From: Paenibacillus sp. FSL K6-1330
GTDB taxonomy: Bacteria; Bacillota; Bacilli; Paenibacillales; Paenibacillaceae
Direction of reading: 5' to 3'
Assembly: GCF_037976825.1 (NCBI RefSeq)
Contig: NZ_CP150269.1
Location: forward strand, 6,506,501 to 6,570,500
Length of the DNA: 64,000 nucleotides
Within the stretch, counting starts at the first letter, position 1, and each line of letters opens with the position of its first letter. The notes beneath the pieces are model-generated. The model saw only the letters and a list, made by a program, of their open reading frames with translations, was not told the DNA's origin and did no database searches. Positions 1 through 9,148 of the stretch are shown here, in pieces. The translations under genes were made by a program, and so were the position numbers.

Positions 1-8
1 CTTCAAGC

Positions 9-851
9 CTAATCATTTGCCATTCTCCAAGCTCCGTTCAGCTTCAAGCTGCGTCCGTAGGAAGAGACGAGCAGAATCACTCCGATAACAAGCAGGGCCA
101 CGTCCGTCATCATTTTACCGCTCATCGAAACGCCGTGATCCACGATTTGTCCCTGAATTACGATCCACATTCCGTAGACCAGGACGGCCGAGATCAGTGA
201 GACAACCATGCCTTTGCGAAACAGCATATACATCGCAGCCCCTCCCGTCACCAGCAGAATTCCCATCCACTCCAGAATAAAGGGTCCGAATAAAAAGCGA
301 GAGCTTTCCGCCTGGATGGATCGCAGCCCGAGCGCGAGGGTGCTCAGCAAGGCCATTCCGATGACGATGCCGGTCACAAGCAGCAGACGGGTATACAACA
401 CAAGCGCCGGTGGATATGGGGTTAGGGTCTCCACAGCCCGCATTCCTTTATCCCAGGTTCGGCTGCTGAACAGCATCGATACAATCAGCAGCAGAGGGGT
501 GATCAACGGGAAAATGCCGCCGGGCAATCCGGCAAACTGATCCAGTGGATACTCCGGATCGATCAGTAGAACCAACATGCAGAATACCGCGCCTGCTGTG
601 AGCAGAATGGATCTTTGGTTCAATCGGATCTGACTCCGAAGAATCTGTTTTAATGAGGGCGGGTCGACCTGCGGATTAAAATCCAGCTTGGGGGACTCGG
701 GCTCAATCCTGAGCTGATTGAACTCTCCCTGAAGAGACGCAATGAGCTGCGCCGTCTCATCCGGTGACGGCGATGGAAGAGCAGCGCGTCTGAGCGGGCC
801 ACGAAGCTCGTCTTCAAGTCTTCTCAATTCATTATCGAATGGATGATCCAT
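9..851 (-). CDS. Multi-pass membrane protein encoded with an ECF sigma factor; candidate anti-sigma factor
   Basis: I chose the ATG at 851, which follows a GAGGTG ribosome site and gives 280 residues. The start overlaps the end of the sigma-factor gene by 20 bases, so translation is probably coupled. The N-terminal 75 residues are soluble, charged and proline-containing. They are followed by about six hydrophobic segments and a short basic tail. The arrangement of a soluble N-terminus before membrane segments, directly after an ECF sigma gene, is typical of membrane anti-sigma factors. However, I see no zinc-binding HxxxCxxC motif and no known anti-sigma domain, so that role is inferred from position only. 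Confidence 0.72.
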   Translation of the reverse strand: MDHPFDNELRRLEDELRGPLRRAALPSPSPDETAQLIASLQGEFNQLRIEPESPKLDFNPQVDPPSLKQILRSQIRLNQRSILLTAGAVFCMLVLLIDPEYPLDQFAGLPGGIFPLITPLLLIVSMLFSSRTWDKGMRAVETLTPYPPALVLYTRLLLVTGIVIGMALLSTLALGLRSIQAESSRFLFGPFILEWMGILLVTGGAAMYMLFRKGMVVSLISAVLVYGMWIVIQGQIVDHGVSMSGKMMTDVALLVIGVILLVSSYGRSLKLNGAWRMAND

Positions 852-1521
852 GGAGGTACACCTCACTTTCTTTTACTTTGCTCTGCGAATCCGATTCTTC
901 CGACTTGGAGCGGTTCCGAACCTGTTCCTGAGGGCTTTTCTCCCGTGTCCTTCGGGACGAACGGACGGGAACCAAATCAGAATGCTCCATCGATAATGTT
1001 TTCTTCAGCTTTCTCAAGCCGTTATATAAATGCGTTTTCACCGTACTTAGGGGGAGGTCGACCAGGTCGGCGATTTCCTGCAGCTTCAGATCATGAAAGA
1101 ATCGAAGAGATATGACTTCCTGTTGTATATCGGGCAGGCTCTCCAGAGATGCTGCAATCTCCAGTGAGGTTTCCTGTCTTTCCACAAGTTCCTCCGCGCC
1201 GGGTGCAGGGTCGTATGCATCCGGCATCTCCTCACCCGCAAGACCTTCAGACCTATAAGATGCGCTTTTCCAATAATCCTTGCACATATTCAGAGCCACG
1301 CGGTAAAGCCAGGAGCGAACATGTTCCAGCGTGCCGTGCTGCTTCAGATGCCGAATGAGCCGGATAAACGTTTCCTGAACGATATCCTGGGCTTTTTGCC
1401 TATCAGCCAGCCTCTGGGTCGTATAACTGAGCAGCGGACCATGGTACCTCGTCACCAACATTTCAAACGCTTCCTGGTCGCCGGCAGCCATGCGTTCGGA
1501 CAGCTGCTGATCGGAAATCAT
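832..1521 (-). CDS. RNA polymerase sigma factor, ECF (sigma-70 family) subfamily
   Basis: The 229-residue protein has a sigma-70 region 2 at about residues 19-85, including the RQKAQDIVQETFIRL helix. A region 4 helix-turn-helix lies at about 120-172, with the LPLSTVKTHLYNGLRKLKK recognition segment. Regions 1 and 3 are absent, as in the extracytoplasmic-function class, which redirects RNA polymerase in response to envelope or other outside signals. The last 55 residues form an unusual Ser/Arg/Glu-rich tail. The AGGGGGGG ribosome site is strong. The ABC transporter genes lie 90 bases upstream on the same strand, and the membrane partner overlaps the 3' end, so the four genes probably form one regulatory unit. 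Confidence 0.95.
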   Translation of the reverse strand: MISDQQLSERMAAGDQEAFEMLVTRYHGPLLSYTTQRLADRQKAQDIVQETFIRLIRHLKQHGTLEHVRSWLYRVALNMCKDYWKSASYRSEGLAGEEMPDAYDPAPGAEELVERQETSLEIAASLESLPDIQQEVISLRFFHDLKLQEIADLVDLPLSTVKTHLYNGLRKLKKTLSMEHSDLVPVRSSRRTREKSPQEQVRNRSKSEESDSQSKVKESEVYLHGSSIR

Positions 1522-1611
1522 GCCTTTCCCCCCCTTTCTATGTGCATTCTAATCTTCCCACTATATCTATTTCTCAATTATAACCGACCGTGTGCAGGTG
1601 CATAGTCGTCA

Positions 1612-3813
1612 TTATTTGACATTCATCATGGCATCCCATTTTTGCTGCCACTCTTTATACGTAATCGGGTTCTCCGGGCTTAAGTACGAATTTCGTTCGG
1701 TATCGGGAAGCATCAGCCCTTGTTGGTAAAAATGAACCAGCAGCTCTTTGACCTGATTCCCTCTGCCTTCTTCCAACGCCCTTCTGACTTGCTTAGCCAT
1801 ACCCATGCCTAATTTATTTTGAGGATCATCCCCGTCCCCATTCTTGAACAACAGTTGCTGTACCGACCGAAGGTTTCCGTATGCGGATCTCAGTTGTTTA
1901 TCACTAAGCCCTTTCTCCTCCACGTAATACACATACCAGAAAAGACTGCTGATCTTGCCCCGCACATCCCGCTCTGGATGCTCAAAATAATAATTGAACC
2001 CCTCCTGGTTGCCGAACAGAACGGAGTTCATCCATTCGCCAGGCAGATTCATGAAGTTATATGTGTACTGGTTCGAGGACAGAATCAGACGATGGTGCAC
2101 CCGGGGATTATTAAAACCGTGACCCAAATATAAAATCTTGTCGACGTTGCTTTTGAACTCGGGTACCCACTTGGAAAAATAGTCATACTTCTTTTTCATA
2201 TCCTGCAGCATCGATACGGATGTTTTCTCCAGATATGGCGTTGTCACGATTGTGATCGGGAGATCAACCTGGTGGATTTCCTTCCAAAACTGACCTCCGT
2301 ACAGGGAGATATTCTGCTCGATCTCCCCACCCTCGAACCGCTGGTAGCCGGGCCTTCGTTCCAGCTCCTGCATCCCCGTATACAAGGGTCCCGGATAACC
2401 TTCGACCTCCAGCTTCATCTCGCCGAAAGAATAACGCATCCGGCCAAATTCCCAGCCTAAATAAACGTATTCCGGAGGACCGTCTCCGTTATCACTCTTT
2501 AAATATACATGCTGATGACCGGGAAGCGGATACCAAGCGATATATCCATCCAGCTTAACTTCGGGCCCCACACTGTAAACCGAAAATTCCTCACGGGAGT
2601 ACCCAGCCATAAAGTCCATGACCTTGCCTCTATATTCCAGCTCGGCTTGAATGTCCCCTCCCTTGGCATCGCCAGCCATCCTTACCGATATCCGCTCTCC
2701 CTGTCTGCGATAGGGAGCGTCAATGCCCTGGAGTTGGACACGCTCAAGCTCGAACATCCGGTTCAGGGTTAAGGGAAGCTGCCTCATGCCTGATAACTCG
2801 GAGGCGGGTATCGTTAGCTTCGCCCTTACGCGAAGCTCATCGTTTGACAGTCGTTTCAGCTTGATATCATAAGAAGAAACATGAAAGAAGGATATATTGT
2901 CAGGGTCATCGACATAAGAAACCGTAGGGTCTCCAAGCTTCGCATCAAATTGGGCATACCGATCCGCCCATAGTGTGCCGTAGGGTATGGCTGCGGCTAC
3001 CGTCAATACGGCAGCCCCCAGCACGGCGAGCCATCCCGCTTTCCGCAGCATCGTAGGCCGCTTACGGTTTAACAAGAACAAACACACCGTTAGCAGCAGG
3101 AAAGTAAAGGCAAGCACGAACCACCGGGAACTCATTAAATCTTCCCTAAACAGACCGTACCCCCAATTCTCATATTCAAAGCGATTGGATTGAAGGAAGA
3201 ATTGGTTGAGGTGAAACACTTGAGCCGGCATCCATCTTAATTCGGTGATGATATAAATTTCCATGAAAAATGTTCCAAACATCCATGCACAGAAACCGAT
3301 CAAATAAACAATCCGGTTCGGAATGCTTGCCCCAAGCAGCATGGCGAGCGCGAGTGTCACCATATAGGAAACCTCGTACTGCACCGCAAATTGCATGGTA
3401 TGCATCATCGCAATATCACCGGCTATCCCCTGGCTAACCGACAGGATATAGAATATAACCGACGTCGACAACGTGAACAGGGAAAAGTACAACAAACTGA
3501 CCACATATTTCGACGACAACAAGGTAAAGAAAGACACAGGCAAGCTGTGATTCCATTCAAAGGACCTACGGCGAACATCCCGTCGAATAGACAAGATGCC
3601 AATTAGCATAGCCGGACCCAGGGTCATCGTATGACCCAGCATGTGGAATGAATAGGCCGCCGTGTACAGATTATGGTTCGGTCCATTGCCGCTTGCCGCC
3701 TGCAGCATCATAATGATGAACAGAATCGCATAGATGATCGGAAGTGAGGCAAACAAGGGATTACCGAACAAAAGCCTAAGTTCAAGGAGACTATGCCTCC
3801 ACCACTTATGCAT
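1612..3813 (-). CDS. ABC-2 type transporter permease with a large extracytoplasmic domain
   Basis: The 733-residue protein begins with six hydrophobic segments within about residues 17-250 and has a seventh at about 258-280. A hydrophilic region of about 450 residues follows and should lie outside the cell. Permeases of this kind fused to an M1-aminopeptidase-like outer domain are known in Firmicutes. I find no HExxH zinc motif in the outer part, so if it is related it is probably catalytically inactive. The start overlaps the ATPase gene by 8 bases, which indicates a two-gene transporter. The substrate is unknown; the linked sigma factor suggests a stress or antimicrobial-compound response. 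Confidence 0.85.
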   Translation of the reverse strand: MHKWWRHSLLELRLLFGNPLFASLPIIYAILFIIMMLQAASGNGPNHNLYTAAYSFHMLGHTMTLGPAMLIGILSIRRDVRRRSFEWNHSLPVSFFTLLSSKYVVSLLYFSLFTLSTSVIFYILSVSQGIAGDIAMMHTMQFAVQYEVSYMVTLALAMLLGASIPNRIVYLIGFCAWMFGTFFMEIYIITELRWMPAQVFHLNQFFLQSNRFEYENWGYGLFREDLMSSRWFVLAFTFLLLTVCLFLLNRKRPTMLRKAGWLAVLGAAVLTVAAAIPYGTLWADRYAQFDAKLGDPTVSYVDDPDNISFFHVSSYDIKLKRLSNDELRVRAKLTIPASELSGMRQLPLTLNRMFELERVQLQGIDAPYRRQGERISVRMAGDAKGGDIQAELEYRGKVMDFMAGYSREEFSVYSVGPEVKLDGYIAWYPLPGHQHVYLKSDNGDGPPEYVYLGWEFGRMRYSFGEMKLEVEGYPGPLYTGMQELERRPGYQRFEGGEIEQNISLYGGQFWKEIHQVDLPITIVTTPYLEKTSVSMLQDMKKKYDYFSKWVPEFKSNVDKILYLGHGFNNPRVHHRLILSSNQYTYNFMNLPGEWMNSVLFGNQEGFNYYFEHPERDVRGKISSLFWYVYYVEEKGLSDKQLRSAYGNLRSVQQLLFKNGDGDDPQNKLGMGMAKQVRRALEEGRGNQVKELLVHFYQQGLMLPDTERNSYLSPENPITYKEWQQKWDAMMNVK

Positions 3814-4675
3814 GACGATCCCTCCGCAGCAAGCTCAGATATCCATCCTCCAGCGTCGGATCCGCGGGAAACGCCCCTGCAACCGGGGCCGTTTGGCCGA
3901 TAAACCGGCACAGGACGCCTTCCGGAACGGTTCGGGTAGATACGACGGACATGGGATCAATCAAGGCAAATTCATCCGGACTCATCACCGCTTCCCATAC
4001 TTGTCCCTTCCCGCATGCCTGCAGTTCAGCCAGACTGCCGTTCATGGACAGTCTCCCCTTGTTCATGACTGCGATACGACGGCAGTTGCTCTCAATATCG
4101 GCGACAATATGGGTGGATAGCAGGACCGTCCGGTCGATGCTAAAGCGGGTTAACACATTGCGGAACCGGACACGCTCCTGAGGATCCAGCCCGGATGTCG
4201 GTTCGTCAACGATCAAGATATCTGGTGTTCCCAATAACGCTTGGGCAATACCCAGCCGCTGCTTCATTCCCCCGGAGTAAGTACGTACTTTTTTATCAGC
4301 CTTCCCCTGGAGATTAACCATCTCGAGCAGCCTGGAGATTTCCTTCTGTCTGGCACTCCGTTCTTTGATCCCTTTCATGGCCGCCACATAATCCAGATAA
4401 TCTCGTCCGGTCAGCTGCGGGTAAATGTGAAAATGCTGCGGCAAATACCCGATCATCTGCCGAATCTCCTCCGGCCGTCCAATCGATATCCCGTTCACTC
4501 TCACCTGGCCGGAGGTCGGCGACAATAAGGTCGCCAGAATGCGCATCAGCGTTGTTTTGCCGGCGCCATTGGGGCCCAGCAGACCGGTCATGCCTGTATC
4601 CAATTGTAGAGAAACATCCAAGAGTGCCCATGCACCCTTGCGATAGGTTTTTGATAAATGCTCAATGGTAATCAT
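3806..4675 (-). CDS. ABC transporter ATP-binding protein
   Basis: This 289-residue nucleotide-binding subunit shows a Walker A loop (GPNGAGKTT) near residue 36, a Q-loop region, the signature YSGGMKQRLGIAQ and a Walker B segment (ILIVDEPTSGLDP). The switch histidine sits in LLSTHIVADIE. The C-terminal 60 residues are less conserved, as in CcmA/NatA-type exporters. It is the first gene of the minus-strand unit and overlaps the permease by 8 bases. A modest AAAGGA ribosome site precedes the ATG. It probably powers the adjacent two-domain permease. Confidence 0.95.
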   Translation of the reverse strand: MITIEHLSKTYRKGAWALLDVSLQLDTGMTGLLGPNGAGKTTLMRILATLLSPTSGQVRVNGISIGRPEEIRQMIGYLPQHFHIYPQLTGRDYLDYVAAMKGIKERSARQKEISRLLEMVNLQGKADKKVRTYSGGMKQRLGIAQALLGTPDILIVDEPTSGLDPQERVRFRNVLTRFSIDRTVLLSTHIVADIESNCRRIAVMNKGRLSMNGSLAELQACGKGQVWEAVMSPDEFALIDPMSVVSTRTVPEGVLCRFIGQTAPVAGAFPADPTLEDGYLSLLRRDRHA

Positions 4676-4797
4676 TCTAGAATCCTTTCACCATTAACGA
4701 TTATGGCATAAGCCGCGCGGTTTACGTTACTTGGAACGAACCATCGTCTTAAAAAGTTTGGCATTTCCAACGTTTTGACATCAATTCATTTTATAAG

Positions 4798-4836
4798 GTA
4801 CAAAAAAGCCCGTGATCCTTTAAGCGGATTGCGGGC
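4798..4836 (-). terminator. Rho-independent terminator of the aldo/keto reductase gene
   Basis: On the minus strand a GCCCG...CGGGC stem with an inner ATCC/GGAT pairing is followed by six T residues. It lies about 150 bases after the stop of the aldo/keto reductase gene. The rest of 4676-4983 holds no gene that I can support; the promoter of the downstream transporter genes should lie in 4676-4795. Confidence 0.75.
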
Positions 4837-4983
4837 ATGATCTATATTCACCTGATGTCAGGCTCTTATTCAGTTATTATAACATGCTAAGATGCGGTTC
4901 ATCCGTAAACCTTCAGGACATAAATATTTCATGCCGCAAAAGATTAACGGGATGGATCATTCACGTGCTTATCGCATCGATCC

Positions 4984-5889
4984 TTACCGATGAGCCTCAT
5001 ATTGGTTGGCGCGACTGATCGCCTGGATCGATTGGATGCCCTGCGGCGATAACTCTTCCTTATTCCCCGCCGCCAAGTTATGCAGCAGCTGTTCAAGCGA
5101 GCTAGCTCCAGGGATGGTGCAGGCAACAGCGGCATGGGCCACAGCATATCGAATAGCCAAATGGGACAAATCCATGCCAGGGCCAACCTCTTCAAGCCTC
5201 TTGAGTATATCAAGCAGCTCATTTTTGTTGTAATCCAGATAGCCCTTCTCGGCTTTGGCTTGTCCGCGGTCCGACAATATGCCGCGGGCAACGGGTCCTC
5301 GTGCAATGGCGGATATTCCGTTCTCAGCAAGGAGATCGAGCACCTCTTCCTCCGGTCTCCGGTCCAGGATGCTGTACTGACTCATGACGCTGACGATATT
5401 GGATTTTCCGACATACTCGCGGATGACGTTCGGCCGGATGGACGAGATGCCGTAGTATCGAATCCACCCTTCCCGCTTCAGCTCTTCAAAAGCTTCAATC
5501 GTCTCGTCAATCGGATCATCAAGCGTCCCCCCATGAAGCTGATACAGATCGATATAATCCGTACCGAGTCTGCGAAGACTATCCTTGACAGCGGATTTGA
5601 TGTAGTCCTTGGAAGGATCCCATACTAAGCCATCCTTACCCGGTACACGACGGTTGCCGACTTTGGTGGCGATGATCACATCCTCGCGCCGACCTTGAAC
5701 CGCTATGCCTACCAGTTCCTCGTTACGGCCTTCGTCGTACAGATCCGCCGTATCCAGAAAATTCACGCCCCGGTCCAGCGCTTCGTGGATAAGCTTTACG
5801 GCTTGTCCCTCATCTGTACCCAGTGACATACAGCCCAGCCCGATTTCGCTTACATACAATTCCGAAGATCCTAGCTGATTGATTCTCAT
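4984..5889 (-). CDS. Aldo/keto reductase family oxidoreductase
   Basis: The 301-residue protein is a (beta/alpha)8 NADPH-dependent carbonyl reductase. All four members of the catalytic tetrad are visible: Asp46 and Tyr51 in FLDTADLYDEG, Lys76 in ATKVGNR and His119 in LYQLHGG. The C-terminal ARGPVARGIL and IPGASSLEQL segments match the cofactor-binding part of the YqkF/general-stress-protein 69 type. GGAGGAGAT lies just before the ATG. It appears to be a single-gene unit with its own terminator downstream; the physiological substrate cannot be told from sequence. Confidence 0.93.
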   Translation of the reverse strand: MRINQLGSSELYVSEIGLGCMSLGTDEGQAVKLIHEALDRGVNFLDTADLYDEGRNEELVGIAVQGRREDVIIATKVGNRRVPGKDGLVWDPSKDYIKSAVKDSLRRLGTDYIDLYQLHGGTLDDPIDETIEAFEELKREGWIRYYGISSIRPNVIREYVGKSNIVSVMSQYSILDRRPEEEVLDLLAENGISAIARGPVARGILSDRGQAKAEKGYLDYNKNELLDILKRLEEVGPGMDLSHLAIRYAVAHAAVACTIPGASSLEQLLHNLAAGNKEELSPQGIQSIQAISRANQYEAHR

Positions 5890-5938
5890 GCTTGATCTCC
5901 TCCTCTTCCCTATGATGAATAAGGTTCTACTTCTTTAC

Positions 5939-6733
5939 TTACCCTAAAATATCGATCCAGATCTTCACGGCCGTAACTGCAATGAGAATCGCCAAGGCAT
6001 ACCGCAGCAGTCGGACGTTCATCTTGCGACTGATGATGGCGCCGATGGGAGCACCCATCAAGCTTCCGGCAACCGCGAACAGGGACGGCCAGATCGGAAT
6101 GTCGCCCGAGGCGATTTTGCCAATGACACCCCCGACCGCAGACAGAAAAACGATCGCGAGCGAGGAGGCGATGGTTATCCGTGTCGGTATCTTAAGAATC
6201 GTCAGCATGATGGGTATCAGGATAAAGGCACCTCCAGCGCCGACAATCCCCGCAATGCCGCCGACGATAAAGGCGGCTCCCATCGCAATCCCTGAATGAT
6301 AGGTCACCTCGTTAACCGACCTATTTTCCATAGTTGCCCGGGTCGGCACAATCATCAATAACACCGCGATAACCGCCAGAAAACCGTAGATCACGTTAAT
6401 CATACCGCTTGTCATCAGCATCGAGGACAGACTCCCGATCAGACTGCCAACCAGGGTGCTTACCCCCATCTGAATGACCAATGGCTTGTGAAAATACGAC
6501 TCACCGCCGCGCGAACTCATCCGGTTGGTGATCATGCCTGACAATGAGGCGAAAAATACCTGCAGCATGCTGATGGACGCCACCTCCTTGGAGGTAAAGG
6601 CCTCCAGTCCAAACCAGGAAGGAACATAGAGCAGCAAAGGAAAGTTAATAATCGCCCCGCCAATTCCCAGCAATCCTGAGAAAAAAGAACCGATGATACC
6701 TATAAAGATCATAACTACAAGTTGCACTATCAA
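5939..6733 (-). CDS. TSUP (TauE/SafE) family membrane transporter
   Basis: The 264-residue protein has about eight hydrophobic segments arranged as two similar halves. Each half has a glycine-rich loop, GLLGIGGAIINFPLL near residue 20 and GIVGAGGAFILIPIML near residue 165, which is the hallmark of the TauE/SafE family. Members export or import sulfite, sulfoacetate or other organosulfur anions; the substrate here is unknown. The most likely start is the TTG at 6733, preceded by GGAG; an ATG at 6712 is an alternative. The gene is divergent from the small zinc-ribbon gene at 6856. Confidence 0.9.
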   Translation of the reverse strand: MIVQLVVMIFIGIIGSFFSGLLGIGGAIINFPLLLYVPSWFGLEAFTSKEVASISMLQVFFASLSGMITNRMSSRGGESYFHKPLVIQMGVSTLVGSLIGSLSSMLMTSGMINVIYGFLAVIAVLLMIVPTRATMENRSVNEVTYHSGIAMGAAFIVGGIAGIVGAGGAFILIPIMLTILKIPTRITIASSLAIVFLSAVGGVIGKIASGDIPIWPSLFAVAGSLMGAPIGAIISRKMNVRLLRYALAILIAVTAVKIWIDILG

Positions 6734-6855
6734 GGTGATCGATCTCCGTTCAATTTAATATCGTGACCGCGCACATTGCTATTGAATGTACCCCATTGTT
6801 GATTTATAATAAAACCAAGTATTTATATCGGAAATTGAGGAGGTATGTGGTGATC

Positions 6856-7035
6856 ATGTTGAATAAGCTGAAATTCCTCTTCCAGGACCGTTGCCCTGAC
6901 TGCGAGCAGAAGCTGATCTCCAGACAGGAAGACATGGCTACGATCAAGCATTGCCCGGATCACCACTACACCGAAGAAACATATAACCAGCTGGGAGTTA
7001 CGATTGTTTATCATCCCAGCAAAGATAACAGTTAA
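6856..7035 (+). CDS. Small Cys-rich protein, probable zinc ribbon
   Basis: The ATG at 6856 lies 11 bases after a perfect GAGGAGGT site and gives 59 residues; in-frame GTG codons at 6847 and 6850 are alternatives. The protein carries a CPDC pair at residues 11-14 and a CPDHH group near residue 33, so a single zinc site is likely. An HYTEETY segment follows. I do not recognise a named family. Similar small one-ribbon proteins occur widely in Paenibacillus and Bacillus without known function. It is transcribed away from the TSUP transporter. Confidence 0.7.
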   Translation: MLNKLKFLFQDRCPDCEQKLISRQEDMATIKHCPDHHYTEETYNQLGVTIVYHPSKDNS

Positions 7036-7081
7036 ACTTTGTTTAAACTCCGTTAGCTATTTCGGACTGAGATCTTTGGAT

Positions 7082-7642
7082 TTATTCCGTTCCCTCTGCC
7101 CATTCCCGTCCGGCAAGCCTGACCAGAAGCATAACCGCGATCTCGGCAACCATCACTACGAGCGAGCACATAAAAATCACAGGGATCATATCGCCCGAAT
7201 CCAGATTTAAAATGAACGGGTAGGCGATAAGCCATAGCAGCTGCGCGGCCATAAACAAGTGCCCCCGAAAGCGAGCCTTATGATCCAGTCCGGATTCGGC
7301 ACCTGCGGAATTGGCTTGAATGCCTCTACAGATTCCAAAAATCAGTACCATATGCAAGCAGATGGCAGGCAGTTGAATCAGCAGCTCCTCTACCGATTGC
7401 ATAGGCACGCCGCCTGTCTTCACCTCAGGAAACCAGAATAATGAAAGAACCGACCAGATCAGCAGCAGCCAAGCGGATAGATGCCCTGCCTTAAAATATC
7501 CGTTCAACGCCTGAAGCCTCCATAATCCCGAAGCAATCAACAGGTATCCCAGCAATTCCGGCAGCAAGTCCACCGTTTCCAGCTTAAAGTCGACAAGTAC
7601 AAGCAGCAGCCCCCACACGATGCGATAACAAGCGCTTCTCAT
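7082..7642 (-). CDS. Hypothetical multi-pass membrane protein
   Basis: The start is the ATG at 7642, which overlaps the TGA of the upstream gene in an ATGA arrangement and follows GCAGGAGGAAACC. This gives 186 residues with about five or six hydrophobic segments. The first two contain the pattern LVDFKLETVDLLPELLGYLL, seen in several uncharacterised Firmicute membrane proteins. No catalytic or transport motif is visible. The ATGA overlap means its translation is coupled to the membrane-anchored protein before it, so the two probably work together. Confidence 0.75.
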   Translation of the reverse strand: MRSACYRIVWGLLLVLVDFKLETVDLLPELLGYLLIASGLWRLQALNGYFKAGHLSAWLLLIWSVLSLFWFPEVKTGGVPMQSVEELLIQLPAICLHMVLIFGICRGIQANSAGAESGLDHKARFRGHLFMAAQLLWLIAYPFILNLDSGDMIPVIFMCSLVVMVAEIAVMLLVRLAGREWAEGTE

Positions 7643-8544
7643 GGTTTCCTCCTGCTTTCCCGAACAAATTCCGTCATTTCTCGATCCATCGGACTTGGAT
7701 GATAAGGAATCATCGTATCTCCATACCAAAAGCGACGGCCGTCCTCCAAAAAGGTGGTTCTTAATATCAACTGATATACCTGCATGCTCTTCTCAAGCGA
7801 CATATCAAATTGGTGGCTGATTCTAATGGAATCCCCTTTATTAATCTGGAATGGAAGCTGAATCTCATTGATAGGTTCACCTCTTAACTCGATGTGCGCT
7901 TCCGAAGGTTGAGACCGGTAACTAGTACCCGGTATTTGTCTGGAAATGTCGACAAAGATTCGGAGATCTCCATTCTCTGCGATATCGAGCAATTTCGAGG
8001 AGAACGCCGTTAACTGAAGCGGCCGACTCACGACGGCAGATTCATAGCCCGAGTTATCGGAAGAGGATCCGCCGGACGTCCCTGATATCGGATCTTGATC
8101 TTCCTGATCATATACGCCAGGCCATACGTAAATCTCTCCGATATCCACTTGTTCCGAGGTTCCATCAGAGTAAAGGGCGGTAATCTCTCGAACGAGAACC
8201 GGCTCCTTCCTCTGCTCTCCTGCCCCTTCTTTCCCCGGGGCGGGTTTATTTAAATTCACCATCATTTTTCCCAGGCACTGTCTCTGATACTCAGCATATT
8301 GAGGGTATGGCGTTACGATCTGTTCGGGATAACCTTCGATCCGGATGGAGCTTAGCGTCTTGTCTGCTCTTTTGTCCTCTACATAATACAAGTCAAATAC
8401 ACTGCCTCCCCCTTCCCTTGTTTCCACATGATGCTCAAGGAATACGGTTCTTCCCAGTTGGTTGGCTTCATAATACCAGACATTCCCGACCCAGCTGCAG
8501 GCTACGAACAGGATGGCGAGAACATAATACCATTTCTTGCTCAT
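7639..8544 (-). CDS. Hypothetical membrane-anchored extracytoplasmic protein
   Basis: The 301-residue protein has one hydrophobic segment at residues 5-22, with two lysines before it. This is probably an uncleaved anchor or a signal peptide, although a Cys at 16 sits inside the segment. The rest is hydrophilic, beta-rich in appearance and includes a Ser/Gly-rich stretch near residue 160. I recognise no family. It begins with AAGGAGGCGCT before the ATG and ends in an ATGA overlap with the next gene. The pair may form a small envelope module. Confidence 0.75.
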   Translation of the reverse strand: MSKKWYYVLAILFVACSWVGNVWYYEANQLGRTVFLEHHVETREGGGSVFDLYYVEDKRADKTLSSIRIEGYPEQIVTPYPQYAEYQRQCLGKMMVNLNKPAPGKEGAGEQRKEPVLVREITALYSDGTSEQVDIGEIYVWPGVYDQEDQDPISGTSGGSSSDNSGYESAVVSRPLQLTAFSSKLLDIAENGDLRIFVDISRQIPGTSYRSQPSEAHIELRGEPINEIQLPFQINKGDSIRISHQFDMSLEKSMQVYQLILRTTFLEDGRRFWYGDTMIPYHPSPMDREMTEFVRESRRKP

Positions 8545-8733
8545 AGCGCCTCCTTATGTATCATGCGATTGTTCCATATTATTAAACTATCTTAACACGT
8601 AAATAGATGAAGAGGGTTTGATCAGCGTTAATTTTTCATATGATTCTGACGAAGGAACTCCATGAATTTGAAATAAGGTTATGACTTCATGGACAGACTA
8701 TTTGAAGCCACCCTAAAATCAAGGAAGGTGTTC

Positions 8734-9075
8734 ATGATGAATCCATCGATCGAAGAGGTCACCCATTGGCTTCAATCCAAAAGCAATCACACCCTGCACA
8801 TATCCAAGCAAGAAGAGAAGGATCAGGACCAGATTGAAATACAGCTGGAACGATTTGAACACCAGCAGCATCAAGAGCAGTCCATCGACGGTTATGGAGA
8901 CCACCATGCGCTCCTGCTCCACGGCCCCGGCGTGGTCATCACCGCCGGCCATGAAGCCCCGCTGCCAAGCAATTCCTTTGTCATCGGACTGGACGGGTTA
9001 ACGGCTGCGGACATCCAAGACCGTCAAGTGGTGCTCACAACGGACCGGGGCACTTATTCGATCACGGCAACCTGA
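8734..9075 (+). CDS. Hypothetical small acidic protein
   Basis: The ATG at 8734 is preceded by AAGGAAGG, and 8737 is an equal alternative; an earlier in-frame ATG at 8689 lacks a ribosome site. The product is about 113 residues, Gln/His/Glu-rich in the middle (residues 22-60), with a more ordered C-terminal part that includes LLLHGPGVVITAG. I do not recognise it. It stands alone on the plus strand between two minus-strand units and ends in a strong terminator at 9097-9140. Confidence 0.65.
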   Translation: MMNPSIEEVTHWLQSKSNHTLHISKQEEKDQDQIEIQLERFEHQQHQEQSIDGYGDHHALLLHGPGVVITAGHEAPLPSNSFVIGLDGLTAADIQDRQVVLTTDRGTYSITAT

Positions 9076-9096
9076 GGGCAGCCGGCATGAAACAGC

Positions 9097-9140
9097 AAGA
9101 ACCGCCAGAGTTGTTGCATCTCTGGCGGTTCTTTTGGTTT
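9097..9140 (+). terminator. Rho-independent terminator between convergent genes
   Basis: AAGAACCGCCAGAG and CTCTGGCGGTTCTT form a perfect 14-bp stem with a 9-base loop, followed by TTTTGGTTTT on the plus strand. It ends the small acidic-protein gene and probably also stops the alpha-galactosidase operon coming from the other side, where the T tract is weaker. Confidence 0.9.
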
Positions 9141-9148
9141 TATTCAGC

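Noticed and set aside
1612..2450. Outer domain of the ABC permease as an active M1 aminopeptidase
   Set aside because: No HExxH zinc-binding motif is present in the C-terminal region.
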